A DNA stretch of 64,000 nt from assembly GCF_963675165.1 (NCBI RefSeq), contig NC_087382.1:4503963-4567962 (forward strand), written 5' to 3'. The notes below the pieces were generated by a model that saw only the letters and a program-made list of their open reading frames with translations, was not told the DNA's origin and did no database searches. This stretch comes from Halichondria panicea. Its lineage: Eukaryota; Porifera; Demospongiae; Suberitida; Halichondriidae. The position numbers and the translations under genes are program-made. Shown in pieces: positions 1-10,500 of the stretch (position 1 is its first letter; each line of letters begins with the position of its first letter).

Positions 1-927
1 TGGTTGTATGATGCTAATGTTCCCTACTTCAAACCAAGCCACGCTCCACGGTTCATTACAGTGTCAGTAATCATTATTCTGGGACTGGTGTATACAGTGC
101 TTCTTCTGTTTGGCCAGTGGTTGACAAAACTCGGTGGATGGATCCCTTTCCGCTGGGTCAACAACCCAAAGTACAATGAATTCATTGTTAAATACCATAC
201 ACAGCTTAAACCGAAACATCGATACTGGGTAGGATTGTTGCTGCTTGTTCGAATCTCTTACTACACTGTGTCAGCCTTTGTCTCACAATCTGCCGCCCTA
301 CTGTCTCTTATCCTCATTGTGCTTATTCTATTAAGTCTCAAGCATATTTCCAGTCATGTATATGAAGTTAATGCAATTGACAACTTAGAGAGTGCTTTTC
401 TAATTAATCTTGGAGTCCTAGCAGCTTGCTTATACTTCTTGCAAGACAGCGAAGGAATCCCGCATATAGCTGCCAGTATATCTATAACAGTTTCTGCGTT
501 TCTTTTTATTATGATTTTTGGATATCATGCCCACACCTTCATTCTCAAGAATACACGTCTCTGGATAAGAATAATTGCTCTACTCGGGCCAGTTTGGGTG
601 CGTATGAGAGGGTTAGTGCAGTGTCCTAATCTACAACGAAACGCAGATATAGACTTACAAGAAGAAGAAATTGAGCATGAGGAAAATCAATTTTTGTTGC
701 AAGAGCTTCCATATGCACAAAGAGAGTCTGACGATGAAGAACAACATCCGTACGAGGCTCCAATAATCCAGCCTGCTGTTAGAGACAGCCAACCTCGGAA
801 CCAAGACCTCGAAGAACTTTTCCAACCGATAACTGAGCGAGACTACAGACGTTTTCAAGAGCCTTTTAGGCCCCCCCCACAACCCACAACATATTCAGTT
901 GTTGAGATCGACCGAAATCCTGAATGA
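1..927 (+). CDS. 3' part of a giant beta-helix/multi-pass membrane protein
   Basis: The open frame runs from the first base of the window to a TGA at 925-927, so the 5' end lies outside. The 308 residues contain several hydrophobic membrane segments, then an acidic cytoplasmic tail with PYEAPI, DYRRF and TTYSVVEI. It is nearly identical to the C-terminus of the protein at 2404-6837 on the other strand, with only scattered substitutions such as GGWIPF for GRWIPF. The two copies are arranged tail to tail about 1.5 kb apart. The frame is intact and the differences are few and mostly conservative, so this is probably a functional or very recently duplicated gene. Function is unknown; a cell-surface role is inferred from the paralogs. 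Confidence 0.85.
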   Translation, partial: WLYDANVPYFKPSHAPRFITVSVIIILGLVYTVLLLFGQWLTKLGGWIPFRWVNNPKYNEFIVKYHTQLKPKHRYWVGLLLLVRISYYTVSAFVSQSAALLSLILIVLILLSLKHISSHVYEVNAIDNLESAFLINLGVLAACLYFLQDSEGIPHIAASISITVSAFLFIMIFGYHAHTFILKNTRLWIRIIALLGPVWVRMRGLVQCPNLQRNADIDLQEEEIEHEENQFLLQELPYAQRESDDEEQHPYEAPIIQPAVRDSQPRNQDLEELFQPITERDYRRFQEPFRPPPQPTTYSVVEIDRNPE

Positions 928-2403
928 CAGTAACAAGTAGTGTGTATCAATCACCCATCGAATTATATGTTATTATTATTATTATGTTCCTCCTTTAATT
1001 CATCCTGTGAAACACACATTCAGCTAGCTATATAGCTCAATGACATAATTTACGTTAGAAATCTGTTCTCATCCTTCAAATCACATTCATCATTAACTAG
1101 ATAGATAGATTCGTTAGATACTCTTAGCCACCTACACACACATTCAATATATTGGCACTATAATTATTTTGTTATACTATAGTGTACAATTATAATTCTG
1201 CAAATTGGTTATCAATACAAGGGGGGGGTGGTACACGACAAATGTTATACTGAGGGAATTTTAAGGAAAGTTAGCACTCAATACTATATAGCTGCAACCT
1301 ATAATCTGTTATTCATGCATGCATGTTAATAATAATGCGCAACCAAATCTAACCACACTTGTTGCCCTTTGACCTCCAAGATCAAAGAAAATGTAGCATT
1401 ATTTTTATATTCTATTGCAGTGCCACTATTATTATGATAAGAGGAAATGCATGGCAAATACAATTTAAAGTAGACAGAATAAATCAGAACAAGCCAATCA
1501 CCTTCAAGATTTGCTGCAAGCATAGACACTGGTTAGGACAAATACAGCGGCCACATTTTGTAAAATCGCTTGTCTTATACTGCAATGGAATCGGTAGGTG
1601 TAACATCTGTAGAATTTTTCAAACTCTCTGTTAGTCTGTACCATGTCGTTGTTATGCCGAAATGCCAGATGTTTATTAAATGATTGCATGCATGTGAGTC
1701 ATATATACAATGGATGATCGATATACACTAATTTGTTACTGTCATTCAGGGTTTCGGTCGATCTCGAATATTTTGTGGGTTGTTGTGGCCTAACAGGCTC
1801 TTGAAAACATCTGTAGTCTTTATTGACTTGTGGCAGCAGCTATAAGCTTACCCTATCTTTCTTGTTGGTGAATCAACACTTCACCAACATGAGATCTAAC
1901 CTGACATGAGTCCCAAATAAACTTTGAACAGACCACTGCAATAGCTATCTACTGTCAATGGACTGGGGGACCAAATAGTACAGGCGGTAGCTGTCCCTGA
2001 AACCAAATATTATGGCTTTCCTGGTATGGGATAAAGATATTTCATGATCAAGGCATCAAATATAACAGGCCCTTGACCACACCAACTGCCGAACCTTGTG
2101 GCACTCATTGCCAATTAATTGAAGAATTCACACATGTTAACTGATGCCACATGTACAATTATATTTCTGGTTGGGGGGAATCTCAGGGAACTACTTGTGT
2201 ATGAAACACCTGCCTATAGTTAGCACGAAATAACAATGTGAGTACATGTGATTACAAAGAAGTTAATTATGTAATCCAACAAAATATACTAGTTAGTTAG
2301 TTAGTTGCTGTTCAGAGTTTGTTTTACAGGTTGAAACTAAATAATTGCAGGCATGCAAGTGAATCGTATGTATATACACTATTTGTTACTGTCACTCAGG
2401 GTT
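928..2403. other. spacer between the tail-to-tail paralogs
   Basis: About 1.5 kb of AT-rich DNA with an (ATT)n run near 967 and a G-run near 1220. Apart from the paralog remnant at 1733-1830, I see no convincing gene. The small open frames here have no recognisable domain or signal peptide. Confidence 0.6.
1733..1830 (-). pseudogene. truncated third copy of the giant membrane protein 3' end
   Basis: About 95 bases match the last coding bases and 3' flank of the gene at 2404-6837 (its segment 2385-2475) with a few substitutions and a small deletion. Shared landmarks include TGTTACTGTCA, TCAGGGTTTC and GTTGTGGCCTAACAGG. The match stops abruptly at about 1830 in unrelated sequence, so this is a decayed or incompletely duplicated end with no coding capacity. 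It lies in the same orientation as the 2404 gene, so at least three copies of this 3' end occur within 2.5 kb. Confidence 0.75.
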
Positions 2404-5400
2404 TCAGTCGATCTCAACAACTGAATATGTCGTGGGTTGTTGTGGCCTAACAGGCTCTTGAAAACGTCTGTAGTCTCGCGCAGTTATCGGTTGGAAAAGT
2501 TGTTCGAGGTCTTGGTTCCGAGGTTGGCTGTCTCTAACAGCAGGCTGGATTATTGGAGCCTCGTACGGATGTTGTTCTTCATCGTCAGACTCTCCTTGTG
2601 CATATGGAAGCTCTTGCAACAAAAGTTGATTTTCCTCGTGCTCAATTTCTTCTTCTTGTAGATCTATATCTGCATTTCGCCGTAGATTAGGACACTGCAC
2701 TAACCCTCTCATACGCACCCAAACTGGCCTGAGTAGAGCAATTATACTTATCCAGAGACGTGTGTTCTTGAGAATGAAGGTGTGGGCATGATATCCAAAA
2801 ATCACAATGAAAAGAAACGCAGAAACTGTTATAGATATACTGGCAGCTATATGCGGGATTCCTTCGCTGTCTTGCAAGAAGTATAAGCAAGCTGCTAGAA
2901 CTCCAAGATTAACCAGAAAAGCACTCTCTAAGTTGTCAATTGCATTAACTTCATATACATGACTGGAAATGTGCTTGAGACTTAATAGAATAAGCACAAT
3001 GAGGATAAGAGACAGTAGGGCGGCAGATTGTGAGACAAAGGCTGACACAGTGTAGTAAGAGATTCGAACAAGCAGTAACAATCCTACCCAGTATCGATGT
3101 TTGGGTTTAAGCTGTGTATGGTATTTAACAATGAACTCATTGTATTTCGGATTGTTGACCCAGCGGAAAGGGATCCATCTACCAAGTTTGGTCAACCACT
3201 GGCCAAACAGAAGAAGCACTGTATACACCAGTCCCAGAATAATGATTACTGACACTGTAATGAACCGTGGAGCGTGGCTTGGTTTGAAATAGGGAACATT
3301 AGCATCATACAACCAGACTGTTTCACTGGAGCCATCCGGATAGTTTAAGTATGCATGCTGTAAGCTTGCAATGATCGTGCGTATGAACTTGGAATACGAT
3401 AGCAGGATAAGTGTGCACAATGTGCCAACAGGATCTCTCTTCTTGCCTATGAATGTTGAAAATCTCACTGAATACTCACAAAGCATGATGATCAGTACGG
3501 TCAATATGAGAATGTAGGAAGGGAACACTAGTTGAAGAAGAACTTTAGCATACGAGTCCATTCCATTGAAAAAGCAAGTCTCGATTCCAAGATCAAGGTT
3601 AAGCCATGAAATGAATATTCGAAGCAAACCAGGAGTTCCAGAGGGTACAAACAGAGAGCGATTCGCAAAAATCATGTTTGCATAAAAGATAAGTCCATTG
3701 ATTGTACCCGTAGTTACAGTCAAGTTGAATAGAACTACAAATGCAACCAAGGCGATTCCTGCCATTGCAAATGGTATGAGCAGAGAAATATAACTGTTGG
3801 TACACTCTCTGCATTGTGAGCTGCCTAGCACAGCACTTAGGTTCTTTTTGCAGGCACCACACAGTGTTCCAGTGCGATTGAATACACATTGAGAATCTGC
3901 ACCATGAGCTGTATTTAAGTTCACACTGACTAGCTCATCCACACAATAGTCAAAAGGGCAGTTCGGATATAGTAGATAGCCAGATTTAGTACTTGTGTTT
4001 ACATAGTCTATCCACACATTGGGTCTTCTGAGCACAGTTTCATTTTCCGGGAAACAGCTTGTTATATACGATTGTAATACCTCATCACACTCACATTTAA
4101 AGCAGTGTGTTCTGGTCTCCCTTTGCTGAAATCCAATTGGACATATACACGGTTGAAAAATCACGTTTAATGTTCGTTTAGATACCCCAATATTGTTGCA
4201 GGGACCATCTGCAAAAAGTTCAATGTCGGCTGTTCGATCACTTTTGTCTGGAATGAGAGAGTATTCAAGAAGTGAACATTCTGCGGGAATACGTTGAAGT
4301 GCTTTATTACTGTTGAGTAGTCGGCTACCTGTGACAACGGAGCTGATCACTGTCGCATTCACTGGATTGCCCACCTGATCAACCGCAATTACACTAATTG
4401 AAAACAGCTGTCCCTTCTTTACGTACACAGGTGCATGTTGGAAGTCGCTACAATTAGGCTGGTATCCGAAGCAATAACATACTTGAAGGGGTTCTGAAGA
4501 AATAAAATTGTTGACAATTGCACCGCTCACTGCTTGCAAAACCTTTTCAGGGTTGTAGTTGGTTGTCAGATTACTATAATCAATCAGACCAGCGAACTGT
4601 GCAGTAGCTAGAATATAGTCGGCTCCACTCAGGAATGTTTGGTTAGGAAAATCAAGAAGTAGTTTGTTTGCTGGGTTTAAAGAGCACCTGTCCAGTAGTC
4701 CTCCAAAAATGGCATTACTGCTTAGACTTGCAGTATTATTGATAAAGTAGACATTAAAATAGTTGTTGGCAACCCTTGTTACGTTAGATCTGTTTAGTAA
4801 CGTTTGAAGAAAGCACTCTTTTCTTGCATTATATCGTGTCTCACAATCTTGAATTACATCCATCACGTAAATAGCTCCTCCTTGTACAGCAGAATTTTCC
4901 GTAAACAAGATTTTTGATGTCTCATTTTCCTCTTGTTTCACTATATTCAACTTGGTGTCAATACTATACAGTGCACCTCCGTACGTAGCATTATTCTTAG
5001 AAAAGCACATCTTTATATTAATATATTCGCACTGTGTTGTAGTTATGTCGCCTTTGATGGCAATGGCACCGCCGTACTCATCAGCAAAGTTTTCTAAAAA
5101 TCGAGAATCGAAAGTCTTAACCTGTCCTCTGCGAATATTCACTGCTCCCCCCCAATATTTCGCAACATTGTGACGAAACAAGCAGCTACGAATTTTTGTG
5201 AATGTGCTGGATAACATGAATATAGCACCACCGTAGTCAGCTGTATTATTAACGAAGGAAGAGTGTCTAATGATACATTCCGAGTCTGTTCCAGTTGAAG
5301 TGAAATAAATTGCTCCGCCATAAGCAGCGTTATTGTTAAAGAAGTAGCAGTCTGAAATTAGTATTCTTACTGGTTTTATATCCACTGTAGCTCCTATTAA

Positions 5401-6837
5401 GGCTATAGTCCCTCCTCCAAAAGCTGCTTGGTTATCAGAAAAGTTGCTTCTTAAAACTGTTAGATTAACATTACCCACAACACTAATAGCACTGCCTATC
5501 TGTTGTGTTGATTTGAGTTTATTTCGTTTGAAAGAACTGTCTGCAAAAAATGCTGTTGAAACACTTGCCACAATAATAGCACCACTTGTAAAATTTCCCG
5601 CATACGTAGTCTCTGACATAGACAAAGATCCATACTGAAAGAGCATGTCGTAATAATTACCAGCAGCACCGTTTTTAATAAAATGATTGCGAAGGAACGA
5701 AGAGTTACAGCTGGTCATGTATATATTAGTATTACTAGCGCTGTTATTAATGAATGCATTGTCGATGCCTATGAATGAGCAACTAGAACCAACTAACACT
5801 CCACCCACTTGATTATTTACGAACGTGTTATTGACAAAGAAACTGGAACTTTTGATTATGATGTAGACAGAGCCTACGTTGTCGGAATAAGCACTATTGT
5901 TGCTCCTAACAACCGAGCCGTCTTGTATATAAATACATCCGGTGCTTACAGCTGTGTTGTTTAAAAAAGAGCTGCTCAAAATACTAATAGTAGTGTTGCG
6001 TGCATTAATTACTGATGCCAAAATTGCCAAATTACTCTCAAATTCACTTTCAATAATCACTATCAAAGAATTTAGAGTATCTACTGCACCTCCCGAATCT
6101 GTTGCGTTATTCTGGAAGAAGCTACTCTGATGCAGGGTGAGGTCAGTCTGATCAGCAAAAATTGCTCCTCCAGAAGTGGCTGTGTTGTTTTTAAAAAGAG
6201 TATGTTGTATTAGGACGAAATTGTTGTTCTGAAAAAACGCAGCACCACTACATTGATGAATTGACAAATACGCATAGTTATTAACAAAAGAACTATTCCG
6301 AATGCTCACACTTTGTGATTGAAATACGTAGAGTGCGCCACCTCCAGTGTTCCCAGTAATATGGTTGCCAACGAAATGACAGTTAACTATCGAAATGTTT
6401 GTCACATTTATGAAAGATATTGCACCACCAAAGCCGACCTCTCCCTGGTGTGTGCAACCTGAGAACGTAAGTCCAGCTATTTCAACAGTCTGGATATTTT
6501 GAAAGCTCATTCCAGTTGGTCCTCCCTGGCAGAGGATTGTTGGATTACACTGTGGGCTGGAGCATGAAGAGGAAATTTGAACATGGCCACTGGAGACGTC
6601 ATGCATAGAAATGTGTCGTTGTAAGAGGTGTTGACCAGAAAGAAAATACAGCTGTATACTGTTATTGAAGATACTAGATGGTAAATCATTGATGGTGGAG
6701 CAGTGTTCTTGAGGACATGCGTCAGTGAAGTTACCAGGGACTACGACTGTTGCCATGGATGTACAATCCAGGTGGTTCGGACATGATAACAATGTTACTA
6801 CCAGTAGCACAACGGACAGCCTATCTCTATAATCCAT
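2404..6837 (-). CDS. giant secreted-beta-helix, multi-pass membrane protein (intronless)
   Basis: A single open frame of 1477 residues starts at ATG 6837, and the N-terminus is a signal peptide. Residues about 30-760 are repeats with FxNN/NNxA and GGAI/GGAL motifs, the pattern of a right-handed parallel beta-helix like chlamydial polymorphic outer-membrane proteins, with many N-glycosylation sites. A Cys-rich stalk follows (CxCPIGF, CGAC, CREC motifs). Then come roughly eight to ten hydrophobic segments with WLNLDLGIETCF and LLQLVFP, and an acidic tail ending PTTYSVVEID. Similar architectures occur in sponges and other early-branching animals and protists; the function is not known. Lack of introns contrasts with the neighbouring genes. 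The upstream paralog at 7590-13175 lies in the same orientation about 750 bp away. Adhesion or recognition is only inferred. Confidence 0.9.
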   Translation of the reverse strand: MDYRDRLSVVLLVVTLLSCPNHLDCTSMATVVVPGNFTDACPQEHCSTINDLPSSIFNNSIQLYFLSGQHLLQRHISMHDVSSGHVQISSSCSSPQCNPTILCQGGPTGMSFQNIQTVEIAGLTFSGCTHQGEVGFGGAISFINVTNISIVNCHFVGNHITGNTGGGALYVFQSQSVSIRNSSFVNNYAYLSIHQCSGAAFFQNNNFVLIQHTLFKNNTATSGGAIFADQTDLTLHQSSFFQNNATDSGGAVDTLNSLIVIIESEFESNLAILASVINARNTTISILSSSFLNNTAVSTGCIYIQDGSVVRSNNSAYSDNVGSVYIIIKSSSFFVNNTFVNNQVGGVLVGSSCSFIGIDNAFINNSASNTNIYMTSCNSSFLRNHFIKNGAAGNYYDMLFQYGSLSMSETTYAGNFTSGAIIVASVSTAFFADSSFKRNKLKSTQQIGSAISVVGNVNLTVLRSNFSDNQAAFGGGTIALIGATVDIKPVRILISDCYFFNNNAAYGGAIYFTSTGTDSECIIRHSSFVNNTADYGGAIFMLSSTFTKIRSCLFRHNVAKYWGGAVNIRRGQVKTFDSRFLENFADEYGGAIAIKGDITTTQCEYINIKMCFSKNNATYGGALYSIDTKLNIVKQEENETSKILFTENSAVQGGAIYVMDVIQDCETRYNARKECFLQTLLNRSNVTRVANNYFNVYFINNTASLSSNAIFGGLLDRCSLNPANKLLLDFPNQTFLSGADYILATAQFAGLIDYSNLTTNYNPEKVLQAVSGAIVNNFISSEPLQVCYCFGYQPNCSDFQHAPVYVKKGQLFSISVIAVDQVGNPVNATVISSVVTGSRLLNSNKALQRIPAECSLLEYSLIPDKSDRTADIELFADGPCNNIGVSKRTLNVIFQPCICPIGFQQRETRTHCFKCECDEVLQSYITSCFPENETVLRRPNVWIDYVNTSTKSGYLLYPNCPFDYCVDELVSVNLNTAHGADSQCVFNRTGTLCGACKKNLSAVLGSSQCRECTNSYISLLIPFAMAGIALVAFVVLFNLTVTTGTINGLIFYANMIFANRSLFVPSGTPGLLRIFISWLNLDLGIETCFFNGMDSYAKVLLQLVFPSYILILTVLIIMLCEYSVRFSTFIGKKRDPVGTLCTLILLSYSKFIRTIIASLQHAYLNYPDGSSETVWLYDANVPYFKPSHAPRFITVSVIIILGLVYTVLLLFGQWLTKLGRWIPFRWVNNPKYNEFIVKYHTQLKPKHRYWVGLLLLVRISYYTVSAFVSQSAALLSLILIVLILLSLKHISSHVYEVNAIDNLESAFLVNLGVLAACLYFLQDSEGIPHIAASISITVSAFLFIVIFGYHAHTFILKNTRLWISIIALLRPVWVRMRGLVQCPNLRRNADIDLQEEEIEHEENQLLLQELPYAQGESDDEEQHPYEAPIIQPAVRDSQPRNQDLEQLFQPITARDYRRFQEPVRPQQPTTYSVVEID

Positions 6838-7589
6838 TGACTACAAAATGATGAAGTACAGTATATAATAGCTCCAAAACTTACTTCAATCGGTAATGTT
6901 TGAATAGAGCTCATAAAAATGTTTCTTTAGTCCAAATATCGAATGAGTTTTGGAAGTATAAATATCTGTCAGTGATCTTATGTTAGATTGTGATGTATTG
7001 CCTATCCGTTTCTCAGTTCATAGCTTATCTTTCAGTACTTAGTAACTCATTTCTAGCTGTTTGCTAACCACAGTGTTCCAGTTGTGCAGTGACTAAAAAC
7101 ACTGTAATTGGTAACACAAGCCAAAAATAAAAACAATAATTATAGCTTTAAAGTGTTGTTAAGTTATAAGCTGTGTTGATAATAACCGATTGTTGGATAT
7201 AATTGATTCTTAGACAAATTAAGTGTTGCTGTTGTCTATAGTTACCGAAATTACATAGAAAGTACAATTATTATCAAGTCTAAACAGTGCCATGTTTGTG
7301 AAAGTAAGTAATTTGATAGCTGTATCTAGAAGATGTGTTTGTATAATACATCTAGATTTTTAATCATATCGGGTGTTGAAAGAGAAGTTTATAGAGTGTG
7401 AGTAAACAAAAGCAGTGTATAGCTAATATAAAAATGTAGAGTTTGTTTTTAATCGAATAAGTGTTGCTGTTCTATAGTTGACGAAAGCAGAAAGCAAATT
7501 TATCAAGTTTATAGTTAAAATAAAATGTGTTTGTGAAGGTACATTTATCTAGGGACTGAGGTGTAAAAACAAACACGCAAGTTTGGGTA
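6838..7589. other. intergenic between the two giant paralogs
   Basis: AT-rich spacer that should contain the promoter of the 2404-6837 gene and the 3' end of the 7590-13175 gene. It holds an imperfect direct repeat, about 90 bases, at 7221-7315 and 7459-7545. Both copies begin AAGTGTTGCTGTT and include CTATAGTT and GTTTGTGAA. No gene is seen. Confidence 0.5.
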
Positions 7590-10500
7590 TCAGTTGTTGT
7601 TCTTGTGAATTTCGACCAATGCATATGTTGTGGGTTGAGGATATCGTCGATTCGGTTGGTTGAGTCTCCTGTAGTCATCGTCGGTGATAGGCTCCAGTAG
7701 TTCCTCAAGGTCTGCATGACGTGGTTGACTGTATCGAACAGCTGGCTGGATTACAGGAGGATCATAGACATTTGTAGCAACATCAGGTACTTCTCTTTCA
7801 ACGAGCGGTTCGTGAAGTTCTTCATCTTGTTCATCTTGTAGCGGCTGCAGATGATCTTGAAACTGGACCACTACATTCTGCTGTCTTTCACGTAAATGCA
7901 CAAGATTTTTAATAGAGCGAGTCATTTTTACCAACCATGTTATTTCTTTCAATATAAAGGTATAGATGTGATACCCTAATATGACTATAAACGTAATAGC
8001 AGCCACAGCTACAGATAGATCTGCTACAACTGCTGCCATTCTTGCGTTATCACGCACATAATACTGAACTACCGAAATCACTCCAAGGTTAACGAGAAAT
8101 GAGGATTCAAGTATCTCGAGCTTTTTTGATTCATAAATATGAATCGTGAGTAGCTTTAGCAGTATCAGAAAAAGCACAATGCAGAAAGAAAATAGTAACG
8201 ATGTTTGGTCTGAAAAACAAGTGGCAACAATGTGTAGCAAGGCACGAACAAGTAGCAGCAATCCGACCCAGTAACTGTGATGAGGTGCAAATGGTTCAAA
8301 ATGTTTGTTGACAAATTGTTTGATCCACTGTAGTGCCTGCTTTTCTTCAAACTTAGGAAGCCATTGACCGAACAAGATGAGAGAAGTGTATAGTAACACA
8401 ACTATGATAATTACAAACGCTGCTATTAATCGTTGAAAATGACTAGGTTTGAAATAAGGGATGTTCGCATCATGTAACCACACGATATCCCAGGTGTCAT
8501 CTGGATAGGTGATGTATGTATACTGTAAGTTGGTAATGATTGTGCGTATGAACTTGGAATAAGAGAGCAGGATAAGCGTGCACAGTGTGCCAGCCAGATC
8601 CCTTTTCCTGCCAAGGAAATTGGAGAATTGCACCGAATACTTTACAAGTACAATGATAGCTGCAGTTAATAGAATGACGTATAAAGGAAACACTAACTGG
8701 AGAAGAGCTTTAGCATACGAGTCCATTCCATCATAAAAGCAAGTCTCGATTCCGAGGTCAAGATTAAGCCATGAAATGAAAATTGTTAGGAATTTTGACG
8801 TTCTTGGTGGCAATAAGAGAGATTGATTTGCAAAAACGATGTTTGCATAAAAAACAAGTCCATTGATTGTACCAATAGCTATGGTCATATTAAGCATCAC
8901 TATAAATGCAACCAAGGCGATTCCTGCCACGGCAAATGGTATTAGGAGAGAAATAAAACTGTTGGTACACTCTCTACATTGTGAGCTGCCAAATACAGCA
9001 CTTAGGTTCTCTTTGCAGGCACCACACAGTGTTCCAGTGCGATTGAATGCACATTGAGAATCTGCACCATGAACTGTATTTAAGTTCACACTGACTAGCT
9101 CATCCACACAATAGTCAAATGGGCAACTGTCATGCAATAAATAGCCAGATACATTGCTTCTGTTTACAAAGTCTATCCATACGTAAGGCTTTCGAAAAAC
9201 AGTTTCTTTCACCAGTGAGCAGCCTGTTATATACGACTCTAACAGTGGGTCACACACGCAGGAGCACAGCGTTCTAGTTTCCTCAGGATAAAATCCAATT
9301 GGACATGTACACGGTTGAAAAATCACGGTTAATACTCGTTTAGATATCCCGATATCATTACAGGGACCATCAGCAAAAAGCTTGATTTCTGCAAAATTAA
9401 ATTCATCTTGTGGGTAAATGGCATACCCTATAGACGAGCATTTGGAAGAGATTGCTTGTCTTGTTTGATCAACATTAGCTAGTTTGGCATTGTTGATAAC
9501 TGAGCTGATAACCGTGGCATTCACTGGATTCCCTAACTGGTCAACTGCTACAATGCTGACTTCAAAGAATTGACCTTTCTTTGTGTATATAGGTGCATGC
9601 TTGAAATAGCTACAGTTGTGTTGCTGCTGACGACAGAAGCAAATTTGAAGTGGTTCGGAAGAAATAAGATATTTGATGTTTGTTTTGCCAGCTAATGGGT
9701 TGTATGGAAATGTCAGGTTACTATAGTTAAACTGATCAATAAAAGTTGCAATGGTCTGCACGTAGTCAGCTCCGTTGTGTGAGGAAGAATAGTCTGGAAA
9801 GTCAAAAAGGAGCTCATTTGAAGGATTCAAAGAGCATCTGTCCAGTAGCCCGCCAAATATAGCATCACCACTCACACTCGCAGTGTTGTTGACAAAAAAT
9901 ACGTTCAAGTAGTTTGTGTCCCTCAATGGTGCTGATGTTGAATTGAGCAGAAGAGTTTGAAGGAAACATTCTTCTGAAGAATATTGTGAAACGCATTGCT
10001 CTCCAATATCAGAATCGTTAATAAACACTCCGCCCCCTTTCTGTGCTGAGTTTTCTCTGAGTACAAGTTTCAGGTCATCTCGGCTGATGGATTTTTGCTT
10101 TTTCTTGACTAAGTAAAGTTTAGAGTTACTGCTCAAGTAGAATGCACCACCATAAGTGGCAATGTTCTTTGTTAGCTCAAAGTATCCCGAAACCAAGTTG
10201 ATGCTTGAGTTAATAGCGTGTATACCACCTCCTGTTAGAGTTGCCGTGTTTAGAGCAAATATTCCCGATCTTTGCTCGCTGAATGATAATTCCACAACAC
10301 CATTGTACGTCAAGATCCCACCACCTGAAATGTGAGCTGCATTTTGTGTAAACTGTACACTGCAAGAAATGTTGAGATTGCTCCACAATAATGTCAGCGC
10401 CCCTCCATACCCAGCTGAGTTTGAGCTCACAGTAATAGCTTCTTTGCCCTCAAAGAATACGTTAGTTTTAATGGCGACTATAGCTCCTCCAGCTAGTTCA

